This document shows, piece by piece, positions 17,366-26,149 of a stretch of 64,000 nt of DNA. This DNA comes from Vibrio parahaemolyticus (GTDB lineage Bacteria; Pseudomonadota; Gammaproteobacteria; Enterobacterales; Vibrionaceae). The notes beneath the pieces were generated by a model. It saw only the letters and a program-made list of their open reading frames with translations. It was not told the DNA's origin and searched no databases. The translations under genes and the position numbers were made by a program. The stretch is from the NCBI RefSeq assembly GCF_900460535.1, contig NZ_UHIL01000001.1, positions 1,612,001 through 1,676,000 on the forward strand, written 5' to 3'. Each line of letters begins with the position of its first letter. Positions within the stretch are counted from its first letter, which is position 1.

Positions 17366-17825
17366 TTTAATTTGCGTTGATGACCAACGAGAGGTGTTAA
17401 GCGCGGTTCTACAAGATCTAGAACCGTTGAATAAATGGCTGAATATTGAGGATTGTGAGTCTGCTGATGAAGTGCTTGAGCTGATGGATGAACTTGATGC
17501 TGATGGTGAAATGATCGCGTTAATTATTTCGGATCACGTGATGCCAGGTAAAACGGGTGTTGAGCTGCTGACGGAAATTTCCAAAGACAGCCGCTTTGTT
17601 CGCACTCGCAAAGTCTTGTTGACTGGGCAGGCCACGCACACTGATACGATCAATGCGATTAACTCTGCGGGCATCGATCGCTATTTCGAAAAGCCTTGGC
17701 AAGCCAATCAGTTGATTGAGTGCGTAAGAAACCTCGTTACACAATACATCTTTGATATGGGGCTCGATTACACGCAATATCACGAGCACTTAGATCAAAA
17801 CGTTGTGTTTGACCGCTTAAGATAG
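17352..17825 (+). CDS. stand-alone response-regulator receiver protein
   Basis: 157 residues from the ATG at 17352 (AGAGGG 5 nt upstream), overlapping the kinase gene by 14 nt; a GTG at 17346 is too close to the SD. Acidic pocket VDDQ, phospho-acceptor Asp in LIISDHVMPGKTG, switch Thr in LLTGQA, and Lys in YFEKPW. No DNA-binding or enzymatic domain follows; only about 25 residues remain after the receiver. It must act through protein contact or a phosphorelay, as in CheY-type or HK-linked stand-alone receivers. Confidence 0.85.
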   Translation: MEKLNLICVDDQREVLSAVLQDLEPLNKWLNIEDCESADEVLELMDELDADGEMIALIISDHVMPGKTGVELLTEISKDSRFVRTRKVLLTGQATHTDTINAINSAGIDRYFEKPWQANQLIECVRNLVTQYIFDMGLDYTQYHEHLDQNVVFDRLR

Positions 17826-17933
17826 GTGGGTAAAGTTAACCTGAGTTTTCGCCACAGCCACGTTCTGTTTCGATGTAAAAACCGGTAACTAAACGGTGGC
17901 TGTGCGGAACAGGTGAGAATTCCAAAATTCGAA

Positions 17934-19733
17934 CTATGAATTCAATGAATATCGGCTAGCACTTGCGACAGATAAGGGTTTTGAGAACCAGTAACCTTGT
18001 AAATAGTCGACGCCCATCTGAGTAAAGAAGTCGCACATCTTCGCATCCTCAATGCCTTCAATCACTACCTCAATATTGTTCTCGTGGCACATTGCAATCA
18101 AAAACTTTAGGTACTCTCGCGAAGAGTGGTTTGTCAGCGTTTTCCAAGCCATCGATTTATCGATTTTTATCTGCGTCATCGGTAAATCAAAGAAGCAGTT
18201 TAAAGAACTGTACCCGGAACCAAAGTCATCCAAAGACAACGCAAAACCCAACTCACGAAGCGTGTTTAAGGGGGCCATAGCCGTTTGGTTGTTATCCAAA
18301 ATGAATGTTTCGGTGAGCTCTAGCACGATAGACTGAGGTGCGACGCCAGCCTCGTCAGCCATGGCTTTGATTCTTGAGGGAAACTCACCATTCATAAGCT
18401 GCAGAACGGAGACGTTTACGTTCACTCTTACTTCATTTTGGTAGCGTTCACGGTATTGTTTTATGAACTGACAAGCTTTCGCGAACACTTGATAGCCTAG
18501 CTCGACGATCAAGCCTTTGTTCTCGGCTACGGGAATAAACTCATCGGGATAAATTTCGCCAAACTCTTTGCTACGCCAACGAACGAGAGATTCAAAACTC
18601 ACCACTTCGGAGCTTTTTGCATTAATGATTGGTTGAAACTTCACACTCAAGGTTTGCTTTTCTAGTGCGCTTTTCAAACCTTGTTCGATAAAAAAGTAAC
18701 GATCTACCGCGTGTTGAGTGCGTTGGCTGTAAATGGCAATCCTATCTTTATTTTGTTCACTGGCGTATTGGCATGTTCTTGCAGCTTTACGCAAAATTTC
18801 ATCAGCAGAGTGAGCAGGGTCGATACAAGGGTACAAGCCAATGCTGATGTTACTGCCAAGATACTGGCCTTCTTCTACAACGGCTTCGTGATAGGTTTGT
18901 TTTATCATCTCGGCATAAGCTTGAAGCGTGTCTATTGAGCAATCGTCCTGAATTAAAATTGCGAAATCGTCATCATGTACACGATACACTGAGCAGTTAG
19001 GGGATGGCAGATGACTGAGCGTTTGCAGCAGCTTTTCCACCAAACCATTGACCAGTTCATTGCCGTACTGGTTCAGATAGGATTTGATCTCATTGATTTG
19101 GATGTAGCAAATCGACGTTGGCGTGTCTGTCGAACAGACGTGTTCTTCAATATCAAGCAGCAAATGCGCGCGGTTTGCCATACCTGAGGCGTTATCATGG
19201 AACGCGACTTGATGAATATAGCTTTCCATTAATTTACGTTCAGAAATGTCGCGATGGCTACCCACCATATAATGGCCATGCTCAGTTTCTTTGGTCATCG
19301 CAACGCCTTCAATCCAAACGTATTGCCCGTTGGGTTTGCGCAGGCGGTAAGTGGTTGTGACGCGCTTATTGTCGGTATTAATGTGGGCATCGACGCGCTT
19401 GGACAATCTTTCCCTATCCAACGGATGCACCAAATCCAACCAACGATCTAGGTTGATGCGTCCAGCATTGATTCCAAGTTGCTCATAAAATCCCTGATTG
19501 TAGAAAACCATCGTCCCAAACTCGTCCATGTAGAAGAGGCCTTCGTTGAACACATCAAAGATATGAATAAAGCGTTCTTCGACGATCTTGAGAAACTCGC
19601 GATCATTGTCTGAGGCCTGTTGATCAAAAATGGTGGTCAAGACATGTTCTCCTCGTGCCTTACTGGCAACAGAGATGAGTGGGCGTTCCTGTAACAGGGA
19701 AATGAAGTAATCATGCGCATTATTAAGATACAA
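17934..19733 (-). CDS. PAS-degenerate GGDEF-EAL protein (probable c-di-GMP phosphodiesterase)
   Basis: 599 residues. The order is an N-terminal region, a PAS/PAC sensor (about 50-170), a GGDEF domain (about 175-330) whose signature is HDDDF in place of GGDEF and is therefore not a cyclase, and an EAL domain (about 345-595). The EAL motif is ESL but keeps the catalytic Glu. The other metal/substrate residues are present: Asn in NVNVSVLQL, LELTETF, DDFGSGYSS, KIDKS, VIEGIE and LQGYWFS. Phosphodiesterase activity is thus plausible, perhaps regulated by the dead GGDEF domain. It converges with the receiver gene. Confidence 0.85.
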   Translation of the reverse strand: MYLNNAHDYFISLLQERPLISVASKARGEHVLTTIFDQQASDNDREFLKIVEERFIHIFDVFNEGLFYMDEFGTMVFYNQGFYEQLGINAGRINLDRWLDLVHPLDRERLSKRVDAHINTDNKRVTTTYRLRKPNGQYVWIEGVAMTKETEHGHYMVGSHRDISERKLMESYIHQVAFHDNASGMANRAHLLLDIEEHVCSTDTPTSICYIQINEIKSYLNQYGNELVNGLVEKLLQTLSHLPSPNCSVYRVHDDDFAILIQDDCSIDTLQAYAEMIKQTYHEAVVEEGQYLGSNISIGLYPCIDPAHSADEILRKAARTCQYASEQNKDRIAIYSQRTQHAVDRYFFIEQGLKSALEKQTLSVKFQPIINAKSSEVVSFESLVRWRSKEFGEIYPDEFIPVAENKGLIVELGYQVFAKACQFIKQYRERYQNEVRVNVNVSVLQLMNGEFPSRIKAMADEAGVAPQSIVLELTETFILDNNQTAMAPLNTLRELGFALSLDDFGSGYSSLNCFFDLPMTQIKIDKSMAWKTLTNHSSREYLKFLIAMCHENNIEVVIEGIEDAKMCDFFTQMGVDYLQGYWFSKPLSVASASRYSLNS

Positions 19734-20078
19734 ATGCTAATTTAAAATAGTAGACAGTCATGTTCTTGCGCTTTCAAATGAATAAAACTTCGTTCAGTTT
19801 AACTTGCTGATCATCGATATTTATAAAACTTAGTCAACAGTAAATCGTGTTTATATGAAATAGTTATTGATGCATTCCTCAAATTATTAAAATTAGTTAA
19901 TAATGCTGTCATTTCTTGAGCTAAGTCCATAAAAATAAAATGGTTTTATGAAGTAAATCGCTCTATTAATTGATTGAATGCTCATTAATTGAAATGAATT
20001 GAGGATTCTTATAACAGCTATGCGCGATATCTTTTATAATGCACGCGTTACCTAATAGTATTTAATAAATGTCACCAT
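19734..20078. other. AT-rich intergenic region between divergent c-di-GMP genes
   Basis: 345 bases without a gene. It must hold promoters for the leftward EAL protein and the rightward HD-GYP protein. A perfect TATAAT at 20035-20040 (with a weak -35, TAACAG, 17 bp upstream) is the best -10 for the HD-GYP gene. The HD-GYP start at 20079 has no recognisable SD. Nothing else was seen. Confidence 0.5.
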
Positions 20079-21290
20079 ATGCAGTACAACCCAGAAGACT
20101 CAATTAAAATTGCAATCGCAGATGTTGCTGTCGGCATGTTTGTTACCGCGATAGAGCATAACAAACGAGTCAATTTAGCCAATGCTGGTCGAGTTTCGAG
20201 CGCAGAGGGCATTAAAAAGCTTCGCGCAAGTGGCGTGAAATTCGTTTGGGTTGATCAATCACTTTCTGCTCAGCTGTGCGTATTCAAACCCGTCGAAGAA
20301 CCTATCGATATCGAAGTAGGGGATAAAACGCTTTCCGTATCAAGCAAAGTCCAACGTGCGTATCGCTCGCGAGAGGTCCAACACAAGCGTGCTAAAAAGC
20401 TGATTGCGGAAGCCAAAGGCCTAGCGCAGAAACTTCTCAACCAAACTTTTGAAGGCAAAGTTATCCAAGTCGACGAGATTGAATCGTGGGCGGATGACAT
20501 GATCGAAAGTGTATTTATTGATTCAGACGCTTTGCAGTGTGTTTCTGCATTGCGCCAGAAAGATTCTTATTTACTCGAGCACTCAGTAAATGTCGCCTGT
20601 CTGCTGGTTTCGTTCGGCAAACACTTAGGCTTAGACAAAGATACCCTCAAGCAATTGGCGATTGGTGGCATTATTCACGATGTGGGTAAAATCAAAGTGG
20701 ACGATAAAATTCTTCACAAGCCAGCGCGTTTAACGCCAGAAGAGTTTGAGCACATGAAGTTGCACCAAGTCTTCGCGGGCGAGATCATCGTTGAAGTGAA
20801 AGGGTTGAGCGATGTCAGCCGAGACGTGTGTTTAATGCATCATGAAAAGCTTGATGGAACGGGGTATCCGCGCGGACTATCGGGCGACGAGATTCCGATT
20901 CATGGTCGCATGAGTTGTATCGTCGACATTTATGACGCGCTCACCGCTGATCGTTGCTACAAAAAAGGCATGAGCTCAGCAGAAGCATTTAAGATTTTGC
21001 TCAGTCTAACGCCTTTCCATCTCGACCCTGACCTGGTTTACAAGTTCATCAACTGCATTGGTGTGTATCCAGTAGGTTCTATCGTGGAACTCAGTGATGG
21101 CCGAGTGGGTATTGTGTGGTCTTCGAATCCATCTCAAGCGTTAAAGCCAGAAGTGAAATGTTTCTACTCCCGTAAGTACAAACGATACATTGATGTCGCG
21201 ATGGTGGATTTAAAAACAAGTACGCACAAAATTGAAAGAGCGATAGCGCCTTCATCTTTAGAGATCGATCCAAAACCGTTCTATGACTAA
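20079..21290 (+). CDS. HD-GYP domain phosphodiesterase with N-terminal DUF3391
   Basis: 403 residues. An N-terminal DUF3391 region (about 1-140) precedes an HD-GYP domain (about 150-330). The metal site is seen in HSVNVACL, IHDVGKIKV (the HD pair), LHQVFAGE, MHHEKLDGTGYPRGL (HH plus GYP) and VDIYDALTADRCYKKG. All signature residues are present, so hydrolysis of c-di-GMP (to pGpG or GMP) is expected in the cytosol. It is divergent from the EAL protein at 17934-19733, giving two c-di-GMP-degrading candidates side by side. Confidence 0.9.
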   Translation: MQYNPEDSIKIAIADVAVGMFVTAIEHNKRVNLANAGRVSSAEGIKKLRASGVKFVWVDQSLSAQLCVFKPVEEPIDIEVGDKTLSVSSKVQRAYRSREVQHKRAKKLIAEAKGLAQKLLNQTFEGKVIQVDEIESWADDMIESVFIDSDALQCVSALRQKDSYLLEHSVNVACLLVSFGKHLGLDKDTLKQLAIGGIIHDVGKIKVDDKILHKPARLTPEEFEHMKLHQVFAGEIIVEVKGLSDVSRDVCLMHHEKLDGTGYPRGLSGDEIPIHGRMSCIVDIYDALTADRCYKKGMSSAEAFKILLSLTPFHLDPDLVYKFINCIGVYPVGSIVELSDGRVGIVWSSNPSQALKPEVKCFYSRKYKRYIDVAMVDLKTSTHKIERAIAPSSLEIDPKPFYD

Positions 21291-21490
21291 ATCGGTGCTT
21301 AGTTTTAATCATTACTGACTATTTTCTTTACACTATTGCATATAGCGAGTATTTTGGTTGCATAATTAATGCGCAATTTGGGTTGCGCATTTGCCTCAAA
21401 AATACGTTTCAAGGATAGAAGCGTCGCTGCTACATCACTTAACTTAAGGCTTAATCTGTGGCATCAAACCATGATTGGAAAGGAGCGCCA

Positions 21491-22117
21491 ATGCAACTCG
21501 ATACTTGGATTTACTACACTCTCGCGATACTCGTTCTCACTGCTTCTCCTGGGCCAAGTTCTCTACTTTGCTTAAGTAAAGGCGTCAGCAGCGGTTTTCG
21601 TCTCGCACTGACGACGGCTCTAGGCAGTTTAAGTGCGATTACCATCATTCTTACCCTTTCTTTTACCGGTTTAGGCGTTGTGATTGCGTCTTCTGAGTTC
21701 GTGTTTAACATCATCAAATGGTGTGGTGCGGCATATTTGATTTGGTTAGGCATTCAAGCATTTCGATCAAAACAAAACGATTTTGCGAAGTCCGACTCTG
21801 CACAGGTGTCAACCAGCCACGTCAGCGCCTATACCAGTGGTTTTATCGTTGGTTCCAGTAATCCGAAAGCCATTATTTTCTTTACGGCACTATTCCCACA
21901 ATTCATTGACCCAACCGCTTCGCTGCTGACCCAATATGCGATTTTCGCGGGTACTTTCGTAGTATTCGAATTGAGCTGGTTAACCTTTTACGCCTTATTA
22001 GGGGTGAAAACATCCAATTGGTTATTTGAAGCAGGACGAGCTAAGTTGTTCAATCGCTTGACGGGTGGGGTGTTTATCAGTGCTGGTGTGATGCTATCTA
22101 CGGCGAATCGCAGCTAG
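21491..22117 (+). CDS. LysE/RhtB-family amino-acid exporter
   Basis: 208 residues from the ATG at 21491, preceded by AAGGAG at a good distance; an in-frame start at 21458 would add a hydrophilic 11-residue tail ahead of the first helix. Six hydrophobic segments and the family start pattern TASPGPSSLLCLSKGVSSGF, plus GSSNPKAIIFFTALFPQFI, are typical of LysE/RhtB exporters. The substrate is unknown. Single gene. Confidence 0.9.
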   Translation: MQLDTWIYYTLAILVLTASPGPSSLLCLSKGVSSGFRLALTTALGSLSAITIILTLSFTGLGVVIASSEFVFNIIKWCGAAYLIWLGIQAFRSKQNDFAKSDSAQVSTSHVSAYTSGFIVGSSNPKAIIFFTALFPQFIDPTASLLTQYAIFAGTFVVFELSWLTFYALLGVKTSNWLFEAGRAKLFNRLTGGVFISAGVMLSTANRS

Positions 22118-22150
22118 ATTGTGAGGTAACCCCTAATTTAGGGATAGCTT

Positions 22151-22167
22151 ATTTCCAATATGGAAAT
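22151..22167. promoter_or_regulatory. palindromic operator candidate upstream of yjjI
   Basis: Perfect inverted repeat ATTTCCA-ATA-TGGAAAT. A second perfect palindrome, CCCTAATTTAGGG, lies at 22131-22143. Both are between the exporter stop and the yjjI start, within 170 bp of the latter. They are not FNR or CRP consensus sites. Confidence 0.4.
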
Positions 22168-22296
22168 TAACGGTTTGTTTTTTTTCATTAGTGGCAAGGC
22201 TTAACTAGGCGTAAAATTCACTCTAGCCCTTTAGGGGTAATGATCTGTACCTACCCAGATCCAGATGTCGTGGTCTTTTTTGCAGGAACATCCTTG

Positions 22297-23835
22297 ATGA
22301 CAAGCCTATCTGAACTCCAACAGCGTTTTCTCAATATCGCAACTGACGGCCGTTTGTCTCCGAAACAGAAGTCTAACTTCCTCGTTCTAGAAGCCGAAGC
22401 ATGTATTCCATACATGCCCATTTCTGAAGCACTTCGTGAAGCGATGAGCGATGGCGTAATTTGTGACATGTTTGAAGGTCATGCGCCTTTTAAACCGCGT
22501 TACGTTTTACCTGACTATGCTAAGTTTTTATCTAAAGGCTCTGAGTATTTGGAGTTGCCACCTGCAGAAGATTTTGATGATGCGCTAAATATGCTTACCA
22601 TCATCTATCATCATGTGCCGTCAGTTACTAATATTCCCGTGTATTTAGGGCAGTTAGACGACGTCCTGATGCCTTATGTAGGCGACCAAACTGAAGCGCA
22701 GATTTACAAAAAACTTCGACATTTCTGGATCATGTTGGATCGCACGTTGCCGGATGCCTTCATGCACGTGAATATCGGGCCGACAGACAACATTATCTGT
22801 CGCACTATTTTGCGTGTGGACGCAGAGCTCAAGCAAATTGCACCAAATCTCACGTTTATGTACGACGAATCGATCACACCAGATGATTTGTTACGTCAGG
22901 CGACGAAAAATATTTGTGACTGTAGCAAGCCTCATATTGCGAATTACCCAATTCACGCAAATGCTTATGACGGAGCGCGGTTTGGTATCGTCAGTTGCTA
23001 CAACTCACTCCCGCTAGCTGGTGGTTCAAACACGCTTGTACGCATGAATCTAAAAGAAGTGGCGAAACGTGCAGCAAGTCGCGACGATTTTTTCAGTAAT
23101 GTATTACCGACGTATCATCAACTAATGACGGAGTTGATGGACGCAAGAAGCTCGCACTTGCATGAACAATCACAGTTCTTCCAAGGCTTCTTAACCCAAG
23201 AAGGCTTGATTGAAGAGTCACGCTTTGCGCCAATGTACGGCATTTATGGCATGGCTGAAGCGGTCAACTTACTTCTTGAAAAAGAAGGGCAAACCTCCCG
23301 CTACGGACAAGACGAACGTGCAAATGCATTAGGCCACGAAATTTCAGCGACATTAGCGACATTGGTTGATTCTACGCCTGTGAGATATGGCTTAGAGGGC
23401 AAAGCGTTGTTGCATGCTCAAGGTGGTATCAGTCTCGATCTGGATGTAACGCCAGGTGTGCGCCTGCCTTACGGTAGCGAGCCAGACCCTGTTACTTATG
23501 TACAAGCAACTGCGGCGCATCATCAATATTATCGAGCGGGTATCAGCGATATTCTAACGATTGATGAAACGGTGAAGTCAAACCCAGAAGCCATGTTCAA
23601 TTTATGCAAGGGCGCGTTGAACGCGGGGTATCGAGAGTTCACCGCAAACGTCGCATCGAATGATTTAGTTCGAGTGACCGGTTATATGGTGAAGTTATCT
23701 GATATCGCGAAATACGATGCGGAAGGTTCCCGTACTAATACGACGTTTTTGGGCGCTGAAGCGGCGAAAAACACAGGAATTTTAGAGCGTTCACCACGAG
23801 TGGTGAGCCAAGAAATGTCACCAGTCTACAAGTAA
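22297..23835 (+). CDS. yjjI: YjjI-family glycyl-radical enzyme
   Basis: 512 residues from the ATG at 22297 (AGGA upstream); the open frame to 22240 adds a non-homologous-looking 19 residues. The length fits E. coli YjjI (about 516). The glycyl-radical loop near the C-terminus is VRVTGYMVKLSD, with the radical Gly in the RVxGY motif. YjjI proteins are glycyl-radical enzymes of unsettled substrate that need an anaerobic activase; the partner YjjW gene follows by 20 nt. Expression is expected under anoxia, but no FNR box was seen upstream. Confidence 0.9.
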   Translation: MTSLSELQQRFLNIATDGRLSPKQKSNFLVLEAEACIPYMPISEALREAMSDGVICDMFEGHAPFKPRYVLPDYAKFLSKGSEYLELPPAEDFDDALNMLTIIYHHVPSVTNIPVYLGQLDDVLMPYVGDQTEAQIYKKLRHFWIMLDRTLPDAFMHVNIGPTDNIICRTILRVDAELKQIAPNLTFMYDESITPDDLLRQATKNICDCSKPHIANYPIHANAYDGARFGIVSCYNSLPLAGGSNTLVRMNLKEVAKRAASRDDFFSNVLPTYHQLMTELMDARSSHLHEQSQFFQGFLTQEGLIEESRFAPMYGIYGMAEAVNLLLEKEGQTSRYGQDERANALGHEISATLATLVDSTPVRYGLEGKALLHAQGGISLDLDVTPGVRLPYGSEPDPVTYVQATAAHHQYYRAGISDILTIDETVKSNPEAMFNLCKGALNAGYREFTANVASNDLVRVTGYMVKLSDIAKYDAEGSRTNTTFLGAEAAKNTGILERSPRVVSQEMSPVYK

Positions 23836-23855
23836 CTAGTGACGGAAAGAACAAG

Positions 23856-24737
23856 ATGTCTAGACGAAGTGAAAGCCTTTTGGCGAAAGTAACTCGTATC
23901 CTTCCTTTCTCTTGTGTTGATGGGCCAGGAAATCGTCTAGTCATCTTTCTACAAGGTTGTAACTATCAGTGTTTGAACTGTCACAACCCTCACACTATCA
24001 ACCATTGTAATCACTGTGGTGATTGTGTTGCAGAGTGTCCGGCAGGCGCATTGAAGTTCGACGAAAGCAACAACGTTGTTTGGCTTAAAGAGGAGTGCAC
24101 CCACTGCGATCATTGTATAGAGATATGTCAGAACCAATCTAATCCAAAAATTACTGACTACTCTGTGCCGACAATGCTCGATTTGATACGAAAACAACGC
24201 TTTTTTATTAGCGGTGTGACGGTATCCGGTGGGGAATCTACCTTACAACTTCCTTTCATTATTGAGCTGTTTAAAGGGATCAAGCAGGATCCTGAACTAC
24301 AGCACCTCACTTGTTTCATCGACAGCAATGGTTCATTGTCAGTCTCGGGATGGTTGCGTGTCTTACCTTTTATGGATGGCGCAATGATTGATTTAAAAGC
24401 GTGGCAAACCGACACACATCGTTGGTTAACTGGCCGAGAACATCACCGAGTTTTTCAGACGATTGAGTTTCTTGCAGAACAACAAAAGCTGCACGAAGTA
24501 CGTCTTCTGCATATTCCCGGTAAAAGTGACTTAGATACGGAAATCGAATCGGTAGGGCGGTATCTTAATGCGCTACCAAGCTCGGTACACGTTCGCCTCA
24601 ATGCCTTTCAACATCATGGCGTGGTGGGAGAGGCACGTAGCTGGGACAAGTGTTCAAAAGAAGAGATAGAGCAACTAAAGGAACAGCTTGGAAAGTTTGT
24701 TGATCGTCCTATCGCTGTTCCTTCCGTATTCGTTTAG
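23856..24737 (+). CDS. yjjW: YjjW-family glycyl-radical enzyme activase (radical SAM)
   Basis: 293 residues. The N-terminal radical-SAM cluster motif CNYQCLNC (CX3CX2C) lies in DGPGNRLVIFLQGC. It is followed by an inserted two-cluster ferredoxin region (CNHCGDCVAECPAG and CTHCDHCIEICQ, about 50-90) as in other GRE activases, then the SAM-binding VTVSGGEST. It abstracts the glycine hydrogen of the partner enzyme using SAM and a 4Fe-4S cluster. It lies 20 nt after yjjI, as one operon, and ends 24 nt from a convergent LysR gene. Confidence 0.9.
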   Translation: MSRRSESLLAKVTRILPFSCVDGPGNRLVIFLQGCNYQCLNCHNPHTINHCNHCGDCVAECPAGALKFDESNNVVWLKEECTHCDHCIEICQNQSNPKITDYSVPTMLDLIRKQRFFISGVTVSGGESTLQLPFIIELFKGIKQDPELQHLTCFIDSNGSLSVSGWLRVLPFMDGAMIDLKAWQTDTHRWLTGREHHRVFQTIEFLAEQQKLHEVRLLHIPGKSDLDTEIESVGRYLNALPSSVHVRLNAFQHHGVVGEARSWDKCSKEEIEQLKEQLGKFVDRPIAVPSVFV

Positions 24738-24761
24738 AGCTGCCTCTTATCTTTACACACC

Positions 24762-25691
24762 TCAGCCTTCGAGCTCTATACAAGCATCAAGCAACTGTTG
24801 TTGCAGCCATCTCAGAGCAGGATCATTGAGACTCGCTTTGTTCCACACCAAGCTGTAAGCCACTTGCCCGTAATCAAACGGTAAAGAGCGCTGCACTAAA
24901 CCTTTCGCTTGATGCGCGACTCCCGCCCAAAGTTTTGAACACGTAAATAGATAATCGGAATGATGGCACATGACGGCTGCCGAACCGAAATCTGCCACAC
25001 GCATCGCCATATTACGTTTTGAATGCTGCTGAGTGAGGTTTTGCTCGAAGTAAGGCTGAGAAAGATCTTTATCGTGAATCCCGATGTGGCGAGCACAAAG
25101 ATAACCTTCAATCGACAGGGGCGCTTTAGCTAACGGGTTTGATTCGCCCATTAAACACACCATTTCATCTTTCAAGATTGTTTGCCAAACCAAGTCTTTA
25201 TTTTGAGTTGGCGGCTGGCTGATGTCATGCGGCAGCAACAAAAAGTCGACTTGTCCTCTCACTAGTGAATCAAAACTCATCTCTTCTTTTGCATGGACGC
25301 TTAAGTGAGCATTGTTCCCCAACTGTTGAGAAATGCGCGTTAACACGGGAGCAAACAGCTCAAAAGAACTGCCTCTCATCGACAAAGAAAACGTACCTTG
25401 ATAATAAGCTGGGTTGAATGAACCTTGGTGCAATAGGCCGTTCATACTAGACAGAATACCGTGAATGGACGGGCCAATATTCAACGCAAATGGTGTGGGC
25501 ACCAAACGCGTACCATCACGATAGAAAAGATCATCTTTGAGCGTTTCACGCAACTGGCTTAGCGTTTTACTGACACTGGAAGGCGTCACACAAAGTCGCT
25601 CTGCTGCCTGAGTGACACTGTGAGTTGTCAGCAACATGTGAAGGACGGTGAGGTGTTTTAAGCTAATGCGCGATAGAGCGATATAATCCAT
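24762..25691 (-). CDS. LysR-family transcriptional regulator
   Basis: 309 residues from the ATG at 25691 (MDYIALSRISLKHLTVLHML); the frame is open to an ATG at 25733, which would add 14 residues, and neither start has a strong SD. The helix-turn-helix (SVTQAAERLCVTPSSVSKTLSQLR, about 20-43 of the short form) and effector domain are typical, closer to the LeuO/NodD-like subgroup by the SVSKTLSQLRE recognition helix. Convergent with yjjW; the target is unknown. Confidence 0.8.
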   Translation of the reverse strand: MDYIALSRISLKHLTVLHMLLTTHSVTQAAERLCVTPSSVSKTLSQLRETLKDDLFYRDGTRLVPTPFALNIGPSIHGILSSMNGLLHQGSFNPAYYQGTFSLSMRGSSFELFAPVLTRISQQLGNNAHLSVHAKEEMSFDSLVRGQVDFLLLPHDISQPPTQNKDLVWQTILKDEMVCLMGESNPLAKAPLSIEGYLCARHIGIHDKDLSQPYFEQNLTQQHSKRNMAMRVADFGSAAVMCHHSDYLFTCSKLWAGVAHQAKGLVQRSLPFDYGQVAYSLVWNKASLNDPALRWLQQQLLDACIELEG

Positions 25692-26149
25692 GAGAGCGAT
25701 GATTTCTTGTGATTTCTGCCAGTATATCAGCATGAAACAAATTTTTACTATTGATCACTGAGTAAAAATAGCATCTTTTTCTTTGAGCTCAATGGAATAG
25801 CTTAAGGTCCATTGTTGGCTTTATTTGATAAAAGATGCTTGGCAGACTTGTCGTTTTATTTGCCGAATATCTGAATATGCTTGATATAGAAGCGTTCCGA
25901 ACGGGGATGTTCCTTAAGCCTACACTATAAACTTTTCCGAGTGATAAACAGAGGAGGGTTGAGATGGAAAGAATCCTTTAGAGCACAAATAAAGACACTA
26001 GTTTTTGTGTTGAAAAGAGTATTGTGTTGCAAACCAAGAGGTGCTTAACTCTAGATCCCTAAGTAACAGAGGTATAAATAATTAATGGACGACCCCTTTA
26101 GTCGACTGAACCCTTCTCCGTATCGCTTCCACTCTCAGGAGGCATACTC
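25692..26149. other. intergenic region upstream of the TerC-family gene
   Basis: About 460 bases between divergent genes. I see no clear Mn-sensing (yybP-ykoY) riboswitch although such elements often precede terC-type genes. It contains a possible short upstream ORF at 26085-26156 (23 codons, beginning MDDPFSRLNPSPYRF) whose stop overlaps the TerC start. A Shine-Dalgarno-like CAGAGG lies about 12 nt before this ORF. Confidence 0.4.

Noticed and set aside
17853..17904. CACAGCCAC/GTGGCTGTG inverted repeat between convergent genes as a terminator.
   Set aside because: The loop is over 30 nt and there is no T run on either side, so I did not call it.
25900..26149. Mn2+ riboswitch (yybP-ykoY type) expected before a TerC-family gene.
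   Set aside because: The conserved loop motifs of that element could not be found in the leader.
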